A DNA stretch of 64,000 bases. It comes from Tenacibaculum singaporense (GTDB lineage: Bacteria > Bacteroidota > Bacteroidia > Flavobacteriales > Flavobacteriaceae). Positions 29,654 through 37,852 of the stretch are shown here, piece by piece (the first letter of the stretch is position 1; each line of letters begins with the position of its first letter). Under the pieces are notes generated by a model. That model was not told the origin of the DNA. It searched no databases and saw nothing but the letters and a program-made list of their open reading frames with translations. The position numbers were made by a program, and so were the translations under genes. The stretch is from positions 620,001 through 684,000 of the forward strand of contig NZ_CP032548.1 of assembly GCF_003867015.1 (NCBI RefSeq). Direction: 5' to 3'.

Positions 29654-30331
29654 TTAGTGATTGAAATGATGAAATAATGCAATAATTACGAATCCTAACG
29701 GAATTAAGATTGCGTAAAGCTTACCAAAAGTTTTCAATCCTTTAGTATATTTATTATTTGCTCCCACAGATTGGAAAGCAGAATTAAATCCGTGTAATAA
29801 GTGTAATGCTAAGAAAACAAAAGCAATTACATAAGCACCAACTCTAATTGGGCTTAAAAACTTGTGTTGTAGTTCGTGGAAGTATCTAAACTCACCATCG
29901 TGTAAACCACTCCAGTCACCTTGAATAAATTTGGTGTTGATTTCTGGAAACCAAAAATCAATAAAGTGTAATACAATAAACGCTAAAATAGCAGCACCAC
30001 TGTAAATCATGTTTCTACTCATCCAAGTAGAGTTTGCAGCTCCATTATTTTTAGCATAGCTAACCTTACGAGCACTTTTGTTTTTAATTTCTAAGATGAA
30101 TCCCATTACAAAGTGAAACACCACACCAAATATTAAAATGGGTTGCATTACATATTGAACTAACGTATTTGTTCCCATAAAGTGCGACAATTTGTTAAAT
30201 GTAGCTCCATTATCTGGAAAAATCGAAGTAATGTTAATTGCAAAATGTTGTAATAAGAAAAACATCAGGAAGAATGCCGAAAGTGCCATGGCAAATTTTC
30301 TTCCGATAGAAGATTTTAGTAATCCGCTCAT
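29654..30331 (-). CDS. sdhC: Succinate dehydrogenase cytochrome b subunit
   Basis: A 225-aa membrane subunit of the single-polypeptide cytochrome b type used by Bacteroidota and Bacillus-like enzymes. Five hydrophobic helices are seen, with histidines at helix ends that can bind two hemes (FFLLQHFAIN, VFHFVMGF, VLHFIDF, LALHLLHGF). It anchors SdhA and SdhB and reduces menaquinone. It is the first gene of the operon. Confidence 0.94.
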   Translation of the reverse strand: MSGLLKSSIGRKFAMALSAFFLMFFLLQHFAINITSIFPDNGATFNKLSHFMGTNTLVQYVMQPILIFGVVFHFVMGFILEIKNKSARKVSYAKNNGAANSTWMSRNMIYSGAAILAFIVLHFIDFWFPEINTKFIQGDWSGLHDGEFRYFHELQHKFLSPIRVGAYVIAFVFLALHLLHGFNSAFQSVGANNKYTKGLKTFGKLYAILIPLGFVIIALFHHFNH

Positions 30332-30484
30332 TATTTTGTTTGTTGATTAAATAATAGCACAAATTTAAGAGGATGATAGTACTTGAACAAACTTTACGAA
30401 TTGTTTTCTTAAATATTTAGAATGGGTTTAAATAGAGGGAGGTTTTATTAAGATTTCATTATCAAATATGTAACTGTTTTAATG

Positions 30485-31027
30485 CTATTTATTTTTTTCT
30501 TTCCTCTTTTTTCTTAATAATTCAGCAGTTGAATTAACATGTTCTAAAAATTTAGTTTGCTCAAACACTTGGGCAAACATTCGTTTTCCTTTGGTAATTT
30601 TCTTAATGAGTATCTTGTTATAAAAATAGTATCTCCCTTCAAATTTTGTTTCTTCCTTAGATGCATCTAAACCTATCCATTTTCCAGAGCTATCAAGAAT
30701 ATCCTTGAATTTATTTTCTTTTTGATAAACAAAGAATAACTGATTATCCTTAAAATAGGATTCTGTTATGATTGATCCATAGGTGGGGCCGACCCATTCA
30801 GTTATTTTTACTAAATTATTATTGTCAAAATAACCAGTAAGTTGTCCACCACCATCAGCCCTATATTCCATAAATTCTTCATTAAATAATTCAACTGTCT
30901 CTAATTGATTGCTTGAATTTATACGCTGGAATTCAGTTCTGATTTTTAGAATTAATTCATCTGAATTTTGAGAGATGCCTACCAAAGGAACAATTAAAAA
31001 AGTAATAAATAATATTGTGCTTTTCAT
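30485..31027 (-). CDS. Secreted protein, unknown function
   Basis: A 180-aa protein with a signal peptide ending GISQ. The rest has alternating strands of the kind GQLTGYFDNNNLVKITEW and SYFKDNQLFFVYQ, a pattern seen in several unrelated Bacteroidota secreted proteins. The C-terminus is strongly basic (LLRKKRKEKNK). It is the last gene of the repressor-led operon (18 bases after the AlkB gene). Confidence 0.65.
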   Translation of the reverse strand: MKSTILFITFLIVPLVGISQNSDELILKIRTEFQRINSSNQLETVELFNEEFMEYRADGGGQLTGYFDNNNLVKITEWVGPTYGSIITESYFKDNQLFFVYQKENKFKDILDSSGKWIGLDASKEETKFEGRYYFYNKILIKKITKGKRMFAQVFEQTKFLEHVNSTAELLRKKRKEKNK

Positions 31028-31045
31028 AATTAGTGAAGCTTTTGT

Positions 31046-31630
31046 TTAAAAACCATATTTTCTGAATGTTAAATTGACTCTTGGTTTTAAATATTCAGGA
31101 TTTTCGGGTAGGCTATGTTCGTAGTATTCTTGACAATCTTTTTCCATAACCAACAAACTTCCATGCTCCAGAAGTATCTTGTTTTCAATCATCGTTTTAT
31201 TTTCTCGAAGATAAAACATGCGTTTTTCACCTAAACTAACTGAAGGAATAATATCAGTGTTTCCAAAAGCCATTTTATCTGAATGATAACTGATACCAGA
31301 ATTTCCATCGGGATAATAAATGCAAACACAAGTTTTAAATTCCTGTCCAGTATGTTCTTCAACCTGTTTTTTTAAAGGAAGCATATATTTTGGCCATATC
31401 ATAGTGTTTCCCCAAGCTGATTTTTGAAAAACATTTTTCTCCATTAAATCAGAGTCAATAAACATTAATTTACCAAAGCTGTATTTAATTACCTCATCAG
31501 ATGAAAGTCTCATTTCCATCATATTTGTAAGTTCAGACAGGCTTATTAATTGTTTAAATAACTCTGTAGCATCTTTTTCAGTTAAAAAATTAGGGCTGTA
31601 ACTGATAACATTATTAAGGCTGGTTGACAT
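31046..31630 (-). CDS. AlkB-family 2OG/Fe(II) dioxygenase
   Basis: A 194-aa protein. The iron-binding HxD is in GISYHSDKMAFG and the distal His in YYEHSLP; the 2-oxoglutarate-binding arginines are in KPRVNLTFRKYG at the C-terminus. It matches the AlkB-like family that removes alkyl damage from nucleic acid bases or proteins. The distance between HxD and the last His fits the family. It is third or fourth in a tight operon led by an S24 repressor, which suggests, but does not prove, a link with DNA damage. Confidence 0.85.
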   Translation of the reverse strand: MSTSLNNVISYSPNFLTEKDATELFKQLISLSELTNMMEMRLSSDEVIKYSFGKLMFIDSDLMEKNVFQKSAWGNTMIWPKYMLPLKKQVEEHTGQEFKTCVCIYYPDGNSGISYHSDKMAFGNTDIIPSVSLGEKRMFYLRENKTMIENKILLEHGSLLVMEKDCQEYYEHSLPENPEYLKPRVNLTFRKYGF

Positions 31631-31636
31631 TTTATA

Positions 31637-32326
31637 TTATTCGTTGATGGTTAGGTTCATTATTGATGCCAGTTCTTCAGGTTTTTCAAGAGGAATCATA
31701 TGACCGCAATTTTTAATCATTACGTATGTTCCTTTTTCAGTTTTTTTGGCAAACTCTTTTAGTTTTTTTGGGTTGATAAGCGCATCATTTTCGGCAGCAA
31801 TAAAAAAAATAGGTATGTTTAAATTTAAAACTTTTTGTGAAATATCTAATCTAGCAGAAGTTGCTCTTAATTGACGAAGTAGCACATCTTTTCCTAAATA
31901 GGCATCCATTTTTTTAATAACAGAAATAATTTCGGAATTACGGTGATTATCTGGGTGTAAAAACTGTTGAATTCTTGCTTGAGATATTCCTTTGTAGGTG
32001 TGCTTTTCTAAAAAGTCAATAGTGCTTTTTCTTAGTTGAATTTCTGAATCACTCAATCCATCAGTGTTGGCAGCAACTATAACTAATTTTTTTACTCTTT
32101 CAGGATGATGAGTTGCAAAATTCATAGCAGAAAACCCACCTAAAGAAAAACCAATGATAGTGGCTGGCTCTTCAATGTGATTCAGTATCATTTGATTAAT
32201 TTCCTCAAAAGAATTGGCAGGAGTAATATCAATATGGACTGGAAGTATGTTTTTTAGTTTAGGAAAAACATATTGCCATAAATCTACCGTACATATGGTA
32301 CCTGAAATTACATATACTTTTTGCAT
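31637..32326 (-). CDS. Alpha/beta hydrolase
   Basis: A 229-aa cytoplasmic hydrolase. The nucleophile elbow GFSLGG is near residue 82, the acid is in AAENDALI, and the histidine in NCGHMIPLEKPEELA. It resembles the small esterase or MenH-like group, but the substrate cannot be told. It starts directly after the stop of the DUF6973 gene with no spacing and precedes the AlkB gene by six bases. Confidence 0.85.
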   Translation of the reverse strand: MQKVYVISGTICTVDLWQYVFPKLKNILPVHIDITPANSFEEINQMILNHIEEPATIIGFSLGGFSAMNFATHHPERVKKLVIVAANTDGLSDSEIQLRKSTIDFLEKHTYKGISQARIQQFLHPDNHRNSEIISVIKKMDAYLGKDVLLRQLRATSARLDISQKVLNLNIPIFFIAAENDALINPKKLKEFAKKTEKGTYVMIKNCGHMIPLEKPEELASIMNLTINE

Positions 32327-32947
32327 TTATCTATTATAATTAGAACTAACCAAACATTTGTTATTCTTCCACTTGCCGATTAATGTTTTTTTTGAAATAA
32401 CCTCATTATTACAAGTTAGAAAATTACCGTTTTTATCTTTTTTAATAATTTTTAATTTTCCTTGATGAATGGCGTTGATTACTCTGTAAATCAATCCATT
32501 TTTAGGAAGGTTACCACCTTTTTTGGAAAGTGTTAAACCAACTTCGTTGTTAAATAAATCCATTTCTGAAGAAATTTGATCAGGAATAACACCGTCCTCT
32601 AATTTTCGCTCTTTGTATGTTTTATAGTTATCTTTTTCGTGAGCTTTGCCAAGTGAACGAGCAGCATTTTCACCAATTTGTTGTTGTGATAAAGCCATCC
32701 AAAAAGCATGACGAAATGCATCTACTTGTCCGCCTGCATGATCGCCATCTAACAAGGGAGAAACTCTTAGAGAGTCACTTACTCTTGATGCTTCACGTGA
32801 AACAATAAAAGCTTTTTTTGCTTTAAAAGGATGGAGTAGTACCCATGTTTTTTGAGCTCCTTGTAGTTTTTTAAATTGTTGCCAGTTGGATTGTGCAGTG
32901 GTATAAAAAGGCAGTAAAAGAACTAAAAAAAGCAGTTTTTTAAGCAT
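32327..32947 (-). CDS. DUF6973-like secreted protein
   Basis: A 206-aa protein with a signal peptide ending TTAQ. The block DGDHAGGQVDAFRHAFWMAL, with following GKAHE and DLFNNEVGL, matches a histidine-rich domain (DUF6973-like) that occurs in Bacteroidota and is also found in toxin-like proteins. The His/Asp pattern suggests metal binding or hydrolase activity, not shown. It lies five bases after the repressor gene. Confidence 0.7.
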   Translation of the reverse strand: MLKKLLFLVLLLPFYTTAQSNWQQFKKLQGAQKTWVLLHPFKAKKAFIVSREASRVSDSLRVSPLLDGDHAGGQVDAFRHAFWMALSQQQIGENAARSLGKAHEKDNYKTYKERKLEDGVIPDQISSEMDLFNNEVGLTLSKKGGNLPKNGLIYRVINAIHQGKLKIIKKDKNGNFLTCNNEVISKKTLIGKWKNNKCLVSSNYNR

Positions 32948-32952
32948 AAAAA

Positions 32953-33753
32953 TTAATTTTTACTGCTAATTTGCTCTTCTAATTCAACAATTTTACTTTC
33001 TAAATCGTGTAATCTATCATAAACATCAACAGGTTCAGGCATTTGTTTAGAGGCGAACATAGTTACATACCAAACTTCCATAATTTCCTCAGCATTTATG
33101 GTATAAGTAGGGTAGTTACCATCTTTATTATCACTTTTTAAAATAAGTTTACCTCTTTCTTCTATTCTATTAATTACACGTTTTAAAACAATACCATCAT
33201 TCTTACTTACAATTACATATACACGACCATCTTTAATATCATGTAAATTCTCAACATACTTTCCAAAAACTAAATCTCCATCAAAAAAAGTACGCACCAT
33301 AGAGTTTCCTTGTACTTCAAAACAACGAAAGGTGCCATTGTTAAGATGAGGCATATTAAAAGAAGGAAGTTGTTCTATATAATTTGAATCTCCATAACCA
33401 TTTAAATAACCAGCTCTTGCTTGTATAGGAACATAAACCACGTTTTCATTACCTGAAGAATTCACAGAAACAACCTGAGGAACTCCAGAATATGTTTGAA
33501 TATTTGTAGGTTCTGTTTTTAGCATTATATCACTTTTTCCAAATAAATAATCAGGATTAATGTTAAATTCATTAATAATAGAAGTAAGAACATCGTAACC
33601 AGGTTTTGTTTTTTTTCTACTACCGTCAGATTGAGGTCTCCCATTAATAATACTATCTATAGTGGTTCCAGTAACACCTATTTTTTTTGAAAAAGAAAAG
33701 TTATTTAAGTTAAAAGCATCTCTAATTGCTGCTATTTTTTCGGAAATTCCCAT
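32953..33753 (-). CDS. CI/LexA-like repressor (HTH plus S24 peptidase)
   Basis: A 266-aa regulator. Residues 1-75 are an XRE-type helix-turn-helix (FSKKIGVTGTTIDSIINGRP). Residues 105-235 are an S24 peptidase domain: Ser151 in VQGNSMVR and Lys191 in GIVLKRV form the catalytic dyad, and Ala114-Gly115 in IQARAGYLNG is a likely self-cleavage site. A C-terminal coiled coil (DRLHDLESKIVELEEQ) may extend dimerisation. Such proteins hold phage or SOS genes silent until DNA damage. It is divergent from the 1183-aa gene and heads a five-gene operon. Confidence 0.9.
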   Translation of the reverse strand: MGISEKIAAIRDAFNLNNFSFSKKIGVTGTTIDSIINGRPQSDGSRKKTKPGYDVLTSIINEFNINPDYLFGKSDIMLKTEPTNIQTYSGVPQVVSVNSSGNENVVYVPIQARAGYLNGYGDSNYIEQLPSFNMPHLNNGTFRCFEVQGNSMVRTFFDGDLVFGKYVENLHDIKDGRVYVIVSKNDGIVLKRVINRIEERGKLILKSDNKDGNYPTYTINAEEIMEVWYVTMFASKQMPEPVDVYDRLHDLESKIVELEEQISSKN

Positions 33754-34065
33754 AACATTTTATGTTTTTACATATTGCAAAAATAGTTAAACTTTTGTTT
33801 GTTTAAATGTGTAATATGTTTTATATTTGCCTCGTTAATGAATTGCTAATATACAAAAAAATTGTAATAATCAAACATTTGTGTGGTTTTAGCGATTGTG
33901 TTTTTAAGATTTCAACTTGATTTTCTTCACTTTTTTGAAATCTATACTCGTTTATTCAAACATTTTTTTGAATAAAACCAAAATCAAGAAAAAAGAACTG
34001 TTAGAAAAGCAACTAAACAGGGCTCTTTTTGAGCTTGATTAAAAAATTAATTAAATTTTATAAAA
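33754..34065. promoter_or_regulatory. Divergent control region of repressor and accessory island
   Basis: The 312 bases between the two divergent start codons hold no gene. They contain promoter P1 (33798-33829), an inverted pair ACATATT (33770-33776) and AATATGT (33813-33819) that could be repressor half-sites, and a leader of about 235 bases. In the leader, AGATTTCAA (33908-33916) can pair with TTGAAATCT (33935-33943), and CTTGATTTT (33917-33925) with AAAATCAAG further on. Confidence 0.6.
33798..33829 (+). promoter_or_regulatory. Promoter P1 (TTTG - TATATTTG)
   Basis: TTTG at 33798-33801, 20 bases, then TATATTTG at 33822-33829, matching the Bacteroidota -33/-7 consensus. Bases 33811-33829 (GTAATATGTTTTATATTTG) differ at one position from the promoter at 40898-40916. 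Confidence 0.75.
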
Positions 34066-37000
34066 ATGAGTAAAAAACCAATCAAATCAAACCTTTTTAG
34101 GTTTGTAACATTACGTAGTCCACAATTAATTGAAGACAAAGAAACTGGATTTGTTTCCTTTCCAGAAGAAAAAAAAGCAGAAAGTTTAGCTTTTCAAGCA
34201 ATACAAGGAGCCACTACAGATGAAGAAAGAAAAACAGCATTAAAAGGAGCTTATAGTACGAATTTTACACCAATAGCGAGTAGGGTAGAGATTAAAAATT
34301 TACACGAAGCGTTATATCAGTTTTCTGGATGGTTAGTACGCAATAAGACAGTATTATCGTATGCTGGTATTGATGCTAATTTATATGCAGCACAAGAACT
34401 TACTGTTGATGAAGAGTTAGTTTTATGGGAAAACTTATTTCATCAAACCATTAACAAGGAATCGGCTATTGTTCGAGAAGGACTGATTCAAATGTTGGTA
34501 GCGAATAAGTTTTTAAAAGCATTTAATGTATTTACTAACAGCTTTTCACAAGAAACAGAGGGGGAAATTGTTTTTACAGAAGAAAATGAAAAAGAATTTG
34601 TACGTAGAGCGAATGCAAGTGTTATTGTACCTAAAGAAGTGGTTATTTCAGATCAACAATTTGAAGGAGGAGCTACAAACATAAGTCCTAGTTCATCAGA
34701 GTATTTGACATCTAGTTTACAGGTTGAGATGGCTAAAACACGTTTACAACAATATGAACTAGGTTTAAAGGAAATTGAAAAAGCTGAGTATGTTTATAAT
34801 AAAAGTGAGCAGGTACGATATAAAGAAGCTTTACAAGCTCATGAATTAGCTGTAGAAGATATAAAAAATGCAGCTCAACCAACGATTCAAACAATTGTAG
34901 ACGCTAAGTCAGGATTTGAAAAAAGATTAGAAATATATCCAGATTTAGAATTGCCTAAGTTTGAATTTGAAAAAGCAGAAGAGATTAGTAGAGCTGCGGA
35001 CGGTACAACAACAACTACTTTTCAGTATTCAGAAGGGACTAAAGATTTATTAAATTCTGAAGGACTTAAATTATATGATAATTTTTATGAAGCTAAAACG
35101 GTTCTTAGACAAAAAATAAAAGAAGAGAATCAGAAAATTTTAGAAAACACTCCAGAAAAAGTAAGAGCTATTTCTATTCAAGGGGGTACTCTAAATTATA
35201 ACCTTAGTAAAAGTACACCATTGTACTCTTATTCGGGAGATGTTTTTGGTCAAATAGGGAAGGGATCAAAAATTATTATGTTTTTAAAGGTTGAAGATTC
35301 TACTAATGTAAGAGTAACACAGGCAAGTTATACTTTAGATGATGTTGATGCTCAGGTACCGTATACTGGTACTTCATTTAAGAGTAGTCCTGCTAGTTTT
35401 GATGATACGTTGTTACGAATTGAGTTATTTCCAGGAAATTTAGAACAGTTAATTTCAGGACCTGTATTTGGTTTGAACGGTAGTTTTGTTTTAAGTAACG
35501 GAGTGTCGTTAGAGTTTAAAAACATTATGTTTCAGGTTAAGTTTGATGATGGGTATTATGAAATAACTAACAATTTTGTTGGTCAATGTATAGTTAGTGG
35601 TAATGCTTCAGGGGATACAAGTACTGATGGAAAAGGTGTTCTTTATGGAATATCTCAATTAGGAGTAGCAGATTTTAGGCGAGTAGAACAAGAAGTGTGT
35701 TGCTATGTACCCGGAGAAGTGTCGCACATAGAAAATATCATGGCACGCGAATATAAAGAGCGTTCTACTAGAGATTTAAGAGTTTCAGAAACAACTACGG
35801 AAACAACAACAGAAAAAGAAGTAGAAAACTTGACGGACACTACTTCAACAGAACGTAATGAAATGCAAAACGAAGCGTCGTCTATTGTAAATAGTGATAA
35901 TGCTACTAGTTTTGGAGCAAATGCAAGTGTGTCTGCTGAATTTGCTAAAACTAGATTTTCTGCAGGAGCTAATTATAATAACTCTTCATCAACTTCTGCT
36001 TCTGATTCTAATTTACAAGCGCAAACGTATGCTCAGGAGGTAACAGAAAGAGCTTTAGAACGTGTGGTTCAGAAAATTAGTACCAAACGTACGTCTCGTA
36101 TATTACGAGAATATGAAGAGAATAATACTCATGGATTTGATAACCGTAAAGGAGATAAACACGTTACAGGAGTGTATCGTTGGGTAGATAAGATTTATAA
36201 GAATAAGTTGATAAATTATGGTAAACGCTTAATGTATGAATTTGCGTTACCAGAACCTGCGAAGTTTTATATTGAATCATATTTGAAAAATGGCGGAGAA
36301 AATGAAAAAACACCAACAGGGTTTGATATTTTGGGAAAACCTGTTCATCCAAGTGGTTTAAGAATGTATGCTATTAATAACTCAAAAGAATTAAACCAAA
36401 ACAATTATCAGTATTTAGCTTCGATTTATAATGCAGAGGTTGAAACCGCACCAGTTAATGAGATTTATGTTAGTGAATCTTTTAAATTAGATTCGACTAA
36501 AACTATTAACGCTTATGAATCATCTTCAATTGAAGGGGATGTAAAATTACCTGAGGGTTATGAGTCGGTTGAAGTTAATGTAAGTTATTCAGGTGTAGAG
36601 GATGATAAAGCTGCAAATGCAAAAGGGTTCTTTATTAATGTAGGAAGCATTAAAATAACAGATAGAGAAAATCAACCGAAGTTGCATAAAGAGGTTACTA
36701 GAACAATGTCAGGACATACAGGTAATGTTGCTGTTTCTGCTACACAAGTTGATTTTTTTACAGGTAGTTTAAATGTAGTTATAAAGTGTAGGGTAGATAG
36801 AAAAGGTATTGAAAAATGGCAAAATGAAACTTATAAAGCTATTATAGATGCTTATAATGAGCGTTTAAAAGAATATGAAGATTTAAAAAAATCTCAAGAA
36901 ACTGAAAAAGAGCCTAATGAAAAGAAAAAAGAACTAAGTTCTCAAATAAACCGTAGTATTGAAAAGCGTGAATTAAAACGTATTGCTATCGATTTAATGA

Positions 37001-37617
37001 CAAAACCTTTTGATGTTGTTACCGCTCAAGATAATTATAAAGAAGAAGGTAAAGAAGTGGATGCCAAACATGTTGTAAGAACGTCTAAATTTCAAAAGCA
37101 CGCTGAAACAGTTAAGTTTTTTGAACAAGCATTTGATTGGGAAATTATGGCGTATACATTCTATCCTTATTTCTATGGAGCAGAAGGTAGTTGGGATGCT
37201 AATTTTGAGTACAACGAAGGTAGCGATCCTATTTTTCAAGCCTTTTTACAAAGTGGTATGGCAAGATCAGTAGTACCGGTACGTCCAGGTTTTGAAGAAG
37301 CTGTAAACTGGTATATGAAAACTGGTGAAATTTGGAATGGTCAAGGTATGGTTACCGATATGGATCACGATTTATATGTTTCTGTTGCCGAAGAAATGCA
37401 AACCATTGAAGGTGAGGTAGAAGGTACTTGGGAAACTCGTGTACCAACAACGTTAACCGTGTTGCAAGCAGATTCTGTAGTATTAAATGAAGGAGGTTTA
37501 CCATGTAATCCAGACTGTGAAGGTCAAGGCTTATTTGATGTAAGTACCTATAAGATAGGAGATGGACCAGATGGTGTAGATTACGATATTGTAGGCGATA
37601 CCAATAATGTAGCATAA
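34066..37617 (+). CDS. Large protein of unknown function, first gene of the accessory island
   Basis: An 1183-aa protein with no signal peptide. Regions: residues 1-170 helical; 225-370 mostly charged helices with coiled-coil character; 370-520 beta-rich; 545-660 a Ser/Thr/Glu-rich segment (VSETTTETTTEKEVENL, SAGANYNNSSSTSAS) followed by the conserved-looking block NTHGFDNRKGDKHVTGVYRW and YGKRLMYEFALPEPAKFY; 910-990 coiled coil; C-terminus with FYPYFYGAEGSWD and VVPVRPGFEEAVNW. I recall similar blocks in large uncharacterised proteins of other phyla but cannot verify this. No enzyme motif is visible. A structural or carrier role is inferred from position under P1 and from its size. Confidence 0.75.
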   Translation: MSKKPIKSNLFRFVTLRSPQLIEDKETGFVSFPEEKKAESLAFQAIQGATTDEERKTALKGAYSTNFTPIASRVEIKNLHEALYQFSGWLVRNKTVLSYAGIDANLYAAQELTVDEELVLWENLFHQTINKESAIVREGLIQMLVANKFLKAFNVFTNSFSQETEGEIVFTEENEKEFVRRANASVIVPKEVVISDQQFEGGATNISPSSSEYLTSSLQVEMAKTRLQQYELGLKEIEKAEYVYNKSEQVRYKEALQAHELAVEDIKNAAQPTIQTIVDAKSGFEKRLEIYPDLELPKFEFEKAEEISRAADGTTTTTFQYSEGTKDLLNSEGLKLYDNFYEAKTVLRQKIKEENQKILENTPEKVRAISIQGGTLNYNLSKSTPLYSYSGDVFGQIGKGSKIIMFLKVEDSTNVRVTQASYTLDDVDAQVPYTGTSFKSSPASFDDTLLRIELFPGNLEQLISGPVFGLNGSFVLSNGVSLEFKNIMFQVKFDDGYYEITNNFVGQCIVSGNASGDTSTDGKGVLYGISQLGVADFRRVEQEVCCYVPGEVSHIENIMAREYKERSTRDLRVSETTTETTTEKEVENLTDTTSTERNEMQNEASSIVNSDNATSFGANASVSAEFAKTRFSAGANYNNSSSTSASDSNLQAQTYAQEVTERALERVVQKISTKRTSRILREYEENNTHGFDNRKGDKHVTGVYRWVDKIYKNKLINYGKRLMYEFALPEPAKFYIESYLKNGGENEKTPTGFDILGKPVHPSGLRMYAINNSKELNQNNYQYLASIYNAEVETAPVNEIYVSESFKLDSTKTINAYESSSIEGDVKLPEGYESVEVNVSYSGVEDDKAANAKGFFINVGSIKITDRENQPKLHKEVTRTMSGHTGNVAVSATQVDFFTGSLNVVIKCRVDRKGIEKWQNETYKAIIDAYNERLKEYEDLKKSQETEKEPNEKKKELSSQINRSIEKRELKRIAIDLMTKPFDVVTAQDNYKEEGKEVDAKHVVRTSKFQKHAETVKFFEQAFDWEIMAYTFYPYFYGAEGSWDANFEYNEGSDPIFQAFLQSGMARSVVPVRPGFEEAVNWYMKTGEIWNGQGMVTDMDHDLYVSVAEEMQTIEGEVEGTWETRVPTTLTVLQADSVVLNEGGLPCNPDCEGQGLFDVSTYKIGDGPDGVDYDIVGDTNNVA

Positions 37618-37622
37618 GTGCA

Positions 37623-37653
37623 GTAAAAATGTTTGTTTAACAAACATTTTTCT
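37623..37653 (+). terminator. Terminator after the 1183-aa gene
   Basis: Perfect 11-bp stem AAAAATGTTTG (37625-37635) with CAAACATTTTT (37641-37651), five-base loop, T-rich 3' side. Confidence 0.85.
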
Positions 37654-37666
37654 ATACACACAGTCA

Positions 37667-37822
37667 CAAACCTCACCCTATATTTTTTTACGTCATTGCG
37701 AAAAAAATGAAGCAATCTATGTATCAAGAGTTTTAAACTTAAAGGGTTGCCAAGTATAGCTCGTAATAATACTTCTAATACTCTTCTCTTTGCTTTAAAA
37801 GAGAAGGGCTGGGTGAGGTTTG
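37667..37822. repeat. 156-bp element with terminal inverted repeats
   Basis: It is bounded by CAAACCTCACCC (37667-37678) and its exact complement GGGTGAGGTTTG (37811-37822). Inside are ACGTCATTGCG plus GAAGCAATCT and a CTTCTCTTT/AAAGAGAAG hairpin. These are words of intergenic repeats I associate with flavobacteria. It looks like a degenerate non-coding repeat or a MITE. Confidence 0.6.
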
Positions 37823-37852
37823 TTTTTTACTAATCATAAAAAACAAAAAAAT

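Noticed and set aside
33955..34041. Possible 24-codon leader peptide (from a TTG; ends KQLNRALFELD) before the 1183-aa gene
   Set aside because: No ATG and no conserved feature; treated as untranslated leader.
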